A DNA stretch of 64,000 bases from Akebia trifoliata (lineage: Eukaryota; Streptophyta; Magnoliopsida; Ranunculales; Lardizabalaceae): positions 9,100,967 through 9,164,966 of the forward strand of contig CM030706.1 in the NCBI GenBank assembly GCA_017979445.1, given 5' to 3'. Every line of letters begins with the position of its first letter. The stretch's first letter is position 1. Positions 58,470 to 64,000 of this stretch are shown here, one piece after another. Position numbers and translations under genes: made by a program. Below the pieces are notes generated by a model. It saw only the letters and a list, made by a program, of their open reading frames with translations. It was not told where the DNA came from and did not search any database.

Positions 58470-59650
58470 ATTGAATTATTTGATTTTGGGGTTGCCTATA
58501 AAAGTAAAATCATTTCAGACCCAATTATTGAGCAAATAGGGAGAAAATTTGGTTCTTGGAAATTGAAATATCTATCCAAGGGAGGGAAAGTTACATTGAT
58601 CAAAAGAACCCTTTCAAGTATTCTAATTTACTAATTCTCTATTCCTAAGAGTGTTGAAGTGTGTATCAGAAAAGATGATTTGAGACTTTATGGAATGATA
58701 AGGAAGGAAATAGGAAGCTCCACTTGATAAAATGGAACTGGTTTTATCCCCCTAAGAAAAGTGGCATTATTAGAAAAATGGTTATGGAGATTTAGGGAGG
58801 ACAACTATGGTTTATAGAAGGATGTTGTGAAGGCAAAATATGGGGTTGATAGCTTGGGTTGGAAGAGTGGGTCTAGGTCGCTTGCTTATGGTTGTGTCTT
58901 ATGGAGAGGGATTCAAAAGATTTTACTGGAGTTTCAAACAAGGATTGCTTTTAGTGTTGGAAAGGGGTCTAAAGTTAGATTTTGGAAAGATCGTTGGTCA
59001 ATTCTTCCCCTTAGATCTCAATTTCCAAATTTATTATCCTATTCACTAAAAAAGAAACCCCAATTAAGGATTTCATGATTCAATATGGGGATCAAATGCC
59101 ATGGGATTTCGGTTTCAGAGGATCATTTAATGATTGATAAATCCAAGAGGTCTCTTGCCTAATCGTTTGTTTATCTCAAAATCAAATTAACTTTTTGGTT
59201 GAAGACATTCAGAGTTAGGAAGCTTGCAAAGATAAAATGTTCTCTGTGAATTCTTTTTACCAATAAATGATGCCTTTTAGTCAAAATTCTTTCCTGATAT
59301 CGGTCATCTGGGGGACAAAAATTCCTTCCAAGATATCCTTTTTCATTTGGTTAGTCTTGCTTGGGAAAATCGCTACCGTTGACATAATTATGAAAATGGG
59401 AATTCCTTCGGTCAACTATTGTTTTATGTGCAAGTCAAGGGGGAATCTATTGACCAACTTCTTATTCATTGCTCTTATTCTAGTGATGTTTGGGCTTCTA
59501 TTTTTTTTTCTTTATCCTGTATCTCGTGGTGCTTTCTTTGTTTGGTGTTGGAATTATTTCAAAATTGGTATGCCAAAATATCATCCTTAAAATAATTTAT
59601 CTTTTGGTCTCTAAACTCCTTTGCCGTTATTGGTTGTTTTTTATTTTTTT
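58470..59650 (+). pseudogene. LINE (L1-type) RT C-terminal remnant
   Basis: 58490-58620 reads ISDPIIEQIGRKFGSWKLKY and LSKGGKVTLIKRTLSSI, a hallmark just after the RT domain of plant L1-type LINEs. Then LIKWNWFYPPKKSGIIRK, KYGVDSLGWKSGSRSL, FSVGKGSKVRFWKDRW, and at 59290-59480 IWGTKIPSKISFFIWLVLLG with CFMC, the zf-RVT region. It has several shifts and stops. The 5' part of the LINE (endonuclease, RT core) is missing. It ends about 40 bp before the decayed exon-1 copy. Confidence 0.85.
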
Positions 59651-59969
59651 TATTTTTTCTTTTTATACATAAAATCTTTGGCCTATCGAAAAAGAGCACT
59701 TCAATAGCGATTTAGTTTATCTCATGGTGAAGCATGACTTGAAGGATCAAATTATTCTGGAACTAGTAGCAGACTTTGATCCCTCAAAGACAATGTCAGC
59801 TTTTCCACTATCTAGTATATGCAACTACTTTATTCCAATCTTCAGCAATTTCTATAATATTCAATTTTAACTAGATTGATTCATTGAAATTGAAGTTGGA
59901 CTTATCGCCTTCCTCGAGCCCCCTTCCCCCCTAACTCCTTTTTGTGATCCAGTAAATATTCATGATGCA

Positions 59970-60760
59970 AAACAACGAGGGGAGAAAATAAAATAAGGGG
60001 GCTTTAGGGAATTTGGTTAAAGATTTGGGTTAGGATAGGGTAAACCCAAAAGTAAAATATATTTTTTTTCTTGCAATTACGACGAGATAGATGAAAAGGG
60101 GTGAAGGTTAAGGTTTATAGGGTAATGATTAAAGGTTAAGAGAATGGATAAATAATTAAGGGTTGAGGTTTGTAGGTTTCAAAAATCAAGAAAGGGGTTT
60201 GAAGATTCAAGAATCCAAGACTTCAAGAATTCAAGATTTCTTGAAAAATCAATAAAACAAAATTTATGGGTTGGGTTCTTGAAAGGATTTGAGGGTTCTT
60301 GATGGTTTCTTATCTCTCACAAATAAACAAAAGAAGATAGAGGATAAGAAGAAGATTAAAGAAAAAAAAAATATATATTTACCTTGGAATCACCTCAATG
60401 ATTTCTATGGTATCAACCACATTGAATGCACCAACATTCAAAAGAAAGCAGAAACTTTTTTAATTTGTTTATTCCATTTATTCTTCGTCAATTAACCCTA
60501 ATACAATCTATAAATAAGGAAAATCAACCAAGAGTCCTAATAAAATTAAAATACCAAATAAAATGACCTAATTTTCGTAACTTTCTCTTAATTTTTCAAT
60601 CCTAATAAATTTAAATACAAAACAAACTAAAGTTACTAAATTGTCCTTAAGTATTATATTAAGACTATGAGCCAGTAAAACATGAAAATAAGCCCTAGAA
60701 ACATAAAAATAAAGTCCTAAAACAACTCAAAACTAAAAGATAACTTATTTGAAATAATCT
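59970..60760 (+). repeat. Repeat inserted in decayed exon 1 copy
   Basis: Inverted relative to 47530-47805. Contains GATTCAAGAATCCAAGACTT-like runs and a short open frame at 60289 without a recognised domain. It splits the decayed exon-1 copy between its first and second matching blocks. Confidence 0.55.
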
Positions 60761-61063
60761 TGAATGATAAAACGATAAATCTAAACCTAAATAATTAAAA
60801 TTTTTGCGTCGGAACCCTTGACCGTTGACTTGATTTGCATTCCGCATTAGTTTATGTAAATGGGCTTAAATTGAAAATGTCATTCTCTCCTTTACAAGAT
60901 CAGTGTCTGTTAGCAATTGTGTGATGCAATCAATGCATGCTCGCGTGATGATTGAAAGAATTCTTGATCTTTTTGTTGAATACTATTATTGTGTGGTTAA
61001 GCTTTCCAAAGGAGTTGATGGCCACCTCTTGGGATTTATCTCAGTACAGTTGGTAAATGTGGA

Positions 61064-61963
61064 AGGGGTGACATACGTGGCCTGTGGGATTAGTTGAGTG
61101 CTCTAAGAGACTTGGATATCCAAGGTATAAAAAAAAACAGCTTTCCAAAGGAGTGAGGGTATTATGTGGCAGGGTCAACTCATCAAATTCAGAGTTGTTT
61201 AGTGGTGGTGTCCCTCGTTCCTAAACATCAATTGCTAGTCAGCCGTTTCTTCACAAGTTACGAGAAGGAATTAGGGAAATGGTGTGAAATCCAATGAGTT
61301 TGAATCTCTGAGGATTGGTAGCAATTGTGTTGTTGTAGTTGTAATGCAGAAAAAGGCTAGAATTGACATTGAGATTGAGTGTGTTTTCATGGTTTTGAAA
61401 GAAATTCAAGATGTTGAGTCAAGTCCATGGTCTGGACCTGTGTTACTGGATTCATTCGTACAATACGAAACTGCAGACCAATAAAGAAAATTGATTCGCA
61501 ATTCAAGATGTTGCGGGGTGACATACGTGCCCTGTGGGATTAGTTGAGTGCTCTAAGAGGCTTGGATATCCAAGGTATAAAAAAACAGTTTTCCAAAGGA
61601 GTGAGGGTATTATGTGGTGGGATCAATTCATCAAATTTAGAGTTGTTCGGAGATGGTGTCCCTCATTCCTAAACATCAATTGCTAGTCAGCCGTTTCTTC
61701 ACAAGTTAGGATGAGGAATTAGGGAAATGGTGTGAAATCCAATGAGTTTGAATCACTGAGGATTGGTAGTAATTGTGTTGTTGTAGTTGTAATGCAGAAA
61801 AAAGACTAGAATTGATGTTGAGATTGAGGGTGTTTTCATGGTTTTGAAAGAAATTCAAGATGTTGAGGAGTCAAGACCATGGTCTGGATCTGTGTTACCG
61901 GATTTGTTCCTACAATACAGAACCGTGGACCAATAAAGAAAATTGATTCGCAATTCGATTTGG
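61064..61963 (+). repeat. 450-bp tandem duplication in exon-1 copy
   Basis: GACATACGTGGCCTGTGGG (61070) recurs as GACATACGTGCCCTGTGGG at 61520, a 450-bp step. The units stay closely similar through GGAGTGAGGGTATTATGTGG, CAATGAGTTTGAATC and CCAATAAAGAAAATTGATTC. The duplication therefore arose after the exon copy had begun to decay, because both units share the same defects. Confidence 0.9.
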
Positions 61964-62440
61964 GTTTGTGGAAACAACTAACTTACTCGATCAATATTAG
62001 ATATACACCTCGTTTTTGAAAATATTGAATCCCTCCATATATATATATATATTTTCCTTTCCAATTTTAGATATCTCTGTGTTTTCAAACTGATGACATG
62101 CCACCTTGATCTAGATCTTCTTATCTGAGACTAACATAAATGATTTAAATGCCCTCTATGAAACTACCTCTAAGAACTGGGTTCATTTTAGAGTGGTGAC
62201 CACGAACCTGAATTAAAACTGAGCAAACTGACAAATCAGGTAACATAGGTCTGGATTGATGATTCAGTAATTGTTTTACTGTTAATGGCTGCACACCATT
62301 TTCTTGCCTTAATAGGAAAACATGCTTTGTTGTTTTCTCTTCCGGATACATCCAGCCCTATACACAGGAAGTCTCTGCGGAAAGACCATTTGGTGCTTTC
62401 GTTGGTTACAATGTGGGCATCATTGTTAATGCTTTTGGCT

Positions 62441-62474
62441 GCTTGCGCGCACGCGTGTGTGCGTGCATGCGTGA
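62441..62474. repeat. Alternating purine-pyrimidine run
   Basis: GCGCGCACGCGTGTGTGCGT and the following GCATGCGTG make about 30 bp of alternating GC/GT/AC steps. Such sequence can adopt Z-DNA. It sits at the end of the decayed exon copy. Confidence 0.7.
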
Positions 62475-62962
62475 CAAATGACAACTAGTGGAGGAAGTTT
62501 CAAGGACTGGGAAGCTACTGTCACCTTGGGGGAAGAGTCCTGAATTTATCCCTCATGACTCCAGAACATGAATCCTATTTTGTCATTCAACTCTATCTAG
62601 GGCTATATATTATTTCAATTCCATAGCATGAATCAGAATCAACAAAGTCAGATCCATGTGAAGTGATTTGACATGGGTTTTACACAGTATGTAGACTTGA
62701 AGCAACACAACTTTTTCCTTGCTTTGGACCAACAATACGAATTTAAAGCTCAAGTAAAAGCTTTTAGACCCCTGCGACTGTTTGCAATGGAAAGCTGCAA
62801 TTGCAAACAGATAAACATGCACAAGTATATTTTTGTATGTCGTGCATCATGTTCAGTTCAATTTATCCTAGACTCGATGTGTGAATTTTTAGATTAAGAA
62901 CTGTTAAGTAAGCATTCTGCTTATTTCTTTTTCACCAGAAATTCATCTTCATTTTTTTACAG

Positions 62963-63238
62963 GTTATTTGCTTTCGGAAAATATCTGCTGAAGAACAGAT
63001 TAAAGACCTGTTGAGGAAGAAGAGTTTGAAGGAAGCCATAACTTTGGTGGAAGAGCTTAAGTGTGAAGGTGAAATGACGAAGGAAATGCTTTCCTTCGTT
63101 CATGCTCAAGTGGGATTTCTCTTACTTTTTGGCTTGCATTTTGAGGAAGCAGTAAATCATTTCTTGCAGTCAGAAACAATGCAGCCATCTGAAATTTTTC
63201 CTTTTATAATGCGAGATCCGAATCGTTGGTCCTTGCTG
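62963..63238 (+). CDS. VPS3: VPS3/TGFBRAP1-like CORVET subunit, exon 2
   Basis: 92 codons in phase 0 from acceptor TTTTTTACAG to donor CTG|GTATTT. The peptide reads VICFRKISAEEQIKDLLRKK, LKEAITLVEELKCEGEMTK, QVGFLLLFGLHFEEAVNHFL and PSEIFPFIMRDPNRWSLL. This is the alpha-solenoid region directly after the CNH domain and is highly conserved in plant VPS3/VPS39-type proteins (EQIKDLLR, EEA..HF, P.E+FPF). It joins exon 1 in frame after ATPSK. A nearer decayed exon 1 lies at 59690-62460 but lacks an open frame. Further exons are expected to the right; none is convincing before 64000. Confidence 0.85.
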
Positions 63239-64000
63239 GTATTTCTTTTCTTTTTGTCTTCTCCCCCATATATTTCTAACAATTGCCATGATTAGGATAA
63301 AATCAGCAAATGTTTATCACACACCCACAAATACATACATACATAAATAACCCCCCCAACTGGCTTATACCAACTGTGAGTAGCAATTTCACCAGGCAAA
63401 CATGTCTAGGATATATTTAGTTTTGAGAAAATAGACCTTATTTGTTGCGAATTTCTTGTCTTGCCCTATTGCGTGGTCCTTCGATTCCTTTTGTTTTCTC
63501 TAGGGTTCATCCCTAAGCTTGTACGGTTCGGGTGAGTCGCTCACATTGGTTCGTGCTTCCGTTGCTCTGCTTTCCAAATCCAGGGGACCCCATGGAAAGT
63601 CAAAAGGTATCCTAGTGAGGCAGGCTTTCTTAGAGAGAGGCTGGGTACTTCGAGCTCTCAATTGTCTCCTTCTTTTGGACCTAGTCCCGTTCCTTCGCTT
63701 GGGAGGAATCTAGAAAATAGGGACAAGAAGGCTTTTGATTGTGTGGATCAAGGACTTAATTTGGTCAGAAATTCAGAGTACTGTGGAAGGGGGGCAAGAA
63801 AGGTCAGAAGAGATTAAACATGCCAGGAGAAAAGTTCTAGCAGAAGAGATGTCTGGGTGGCTTCTGGATCATGTGTTGATATTCGGGTACCTATGGGAGT
63901 CTAATTCTGACAAATTTTGGTGAAATTCGTGTTGGGAAAGGAGCTTGGAATGTTTTTTCGAAAGGAAGCTAAGGTCAGGATCAGTTGTGTCTTCGAGACA
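63239..64000 (+). other. VPS3-like intron 2 (start), unassigned content
   Basis: Starts GTATTTCTTTTC. No exon of the family that would follow (after RDPNRWSLL) is visible before the edge. From about 63480 the base composition changes to higher GC, with readable but short frames (GSGESLTLVRASVALLSKSR; KKAFDCVDQGLNLVRNSEY). These could be a transposon inserted in the intron. I could not assign a family. Confidence 0.45.

Larger units (their letters stand above)
59690..62460 (+). pseudogene. VPS3: Decayed copy of VPS3-like exon 1
   Basis: Matches the real leader and exon 1 in order. 59690-59790 matches 46270-46370 (GAGCRCTTCAAT.., MVKHDLKDQIILELVADFDP). 59900-59970 matches about 46450-46545. 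60880-60960 matches 46560-46635 (CTCTCCTTTACAAGATCAGT). 61140-61440, and again 61590-61890, match about 46720-47030 (TTATGTGGC.., GCTAGTCAGCCGTTTCTTCA, GTTTTGAAAGAAATTCAAGA). 62245-62450 matches 47035-47240 (TTTTCTCTTCCGGATACATC). It is broken by many shifts, stops and an inserted repeat (59970-60760), and the original donor end is not preserved. It lies directly upstream of exon 2. Confidence 0.9.
47455..62962 (+). other. VPS3: VPS3-like intron 1 (15.5 kb)
   Basis: Bounded by AAG|GTACGC and TTTTTTACAG|GTTATT, both phase 0. It is filled by a nested pair of copia elements, a LINE remnant, two inverted copies of a short repeat and a decayed copy of exon 1. Plant introns are usually a few hundred bases, so its size is due to insertions. 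The splice is inferred from matching phases and from family continuity of the two exons. Confidence 0.75.

Noticed and set aside
59690..62460. A second functional VPS3 gene start
   Set aside because: Many frameshifts and stops, an internal 450-bp duplication and loss of the donor end. It cannot encode exon 1.

Overview
This window is nuclear DNA of a flowering plant. It is AT-rich and gene-poor, and most of it is transposon sequence. The evidence is: LTR retrotransposons primed by initiator tRNA-Met, a PIF/Harbinger DNA transposon, hAT-like and fold-back MITEs, a tRNA-derived SINE of the Au type, small plastid-DNA fragments, and one intron-containing gene of plant VPS3 type (a CORVET tethering subunit). 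I cannot name the species.

Layout. Positions 1-5260 hold only MITEs and unassigned AT-rich DNA. Positions 5266-24063 are a transposon stack. A decayed plus-strand Ty1/copia element (5482-17719) is split by a 9-kb Ty3/gypsy-type element (7168-16213). That gypsy element has itself taken in a lone LTR of another family (10410-11993). The copia element runs through one shared LTR (17465-17719) into a second copy of the same copia family. This second copy is split by a complete-ended PIF/Harbinger transposon (17731-22443, TSD TAA) and by an hAT-like element (22781-23893, 8-bp TSD), which carries a fold-back MITE in a TA repeat. Positions 26428-39281 hold fragments of a plant-mobile-domain-like gene and a coiled-coil reading frame. 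They are separated by a coding-free LTR element (28968-34946) and a solo LTR of the same family (36135-37861, TSD GAGAC). Positions 39770-46100 hold a 90-bp repeat interrupted by psaC-like and ycf2-like plastid pieces, an old LTR, and two neighbouring palindromic MITEs.

The only gene that looks functional is VPS3-like on the plus strand. Exon 1 is 46300-47454, exon 2 is 62963-63238, and the gene runs off the right edge. Its first intron is 15.5 kb. It holds a minus-strand copia element (48163-58386) split by a much younger plus-strand copia element (48932-54033), then a LINE remnant, then a decayed and internally duplicated second copy of exon 1 (59690-62460).

The most notable observations are two. 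The young copia element has two identical 250-bp LTRs and 5-bp TSDs, yet its single gag-pol frame carries nine in-frame stops and no frameshift. The stops look like C-to-T or G-to-A changes, so the source copy was probably already dead and was moved in trans. The second is the pseudo-copy of VPS3 exon 1 lying just upstream of exon 2. I see no CRISPR, no tRNA or rRNA gene, and no convincing new multi-gene system.
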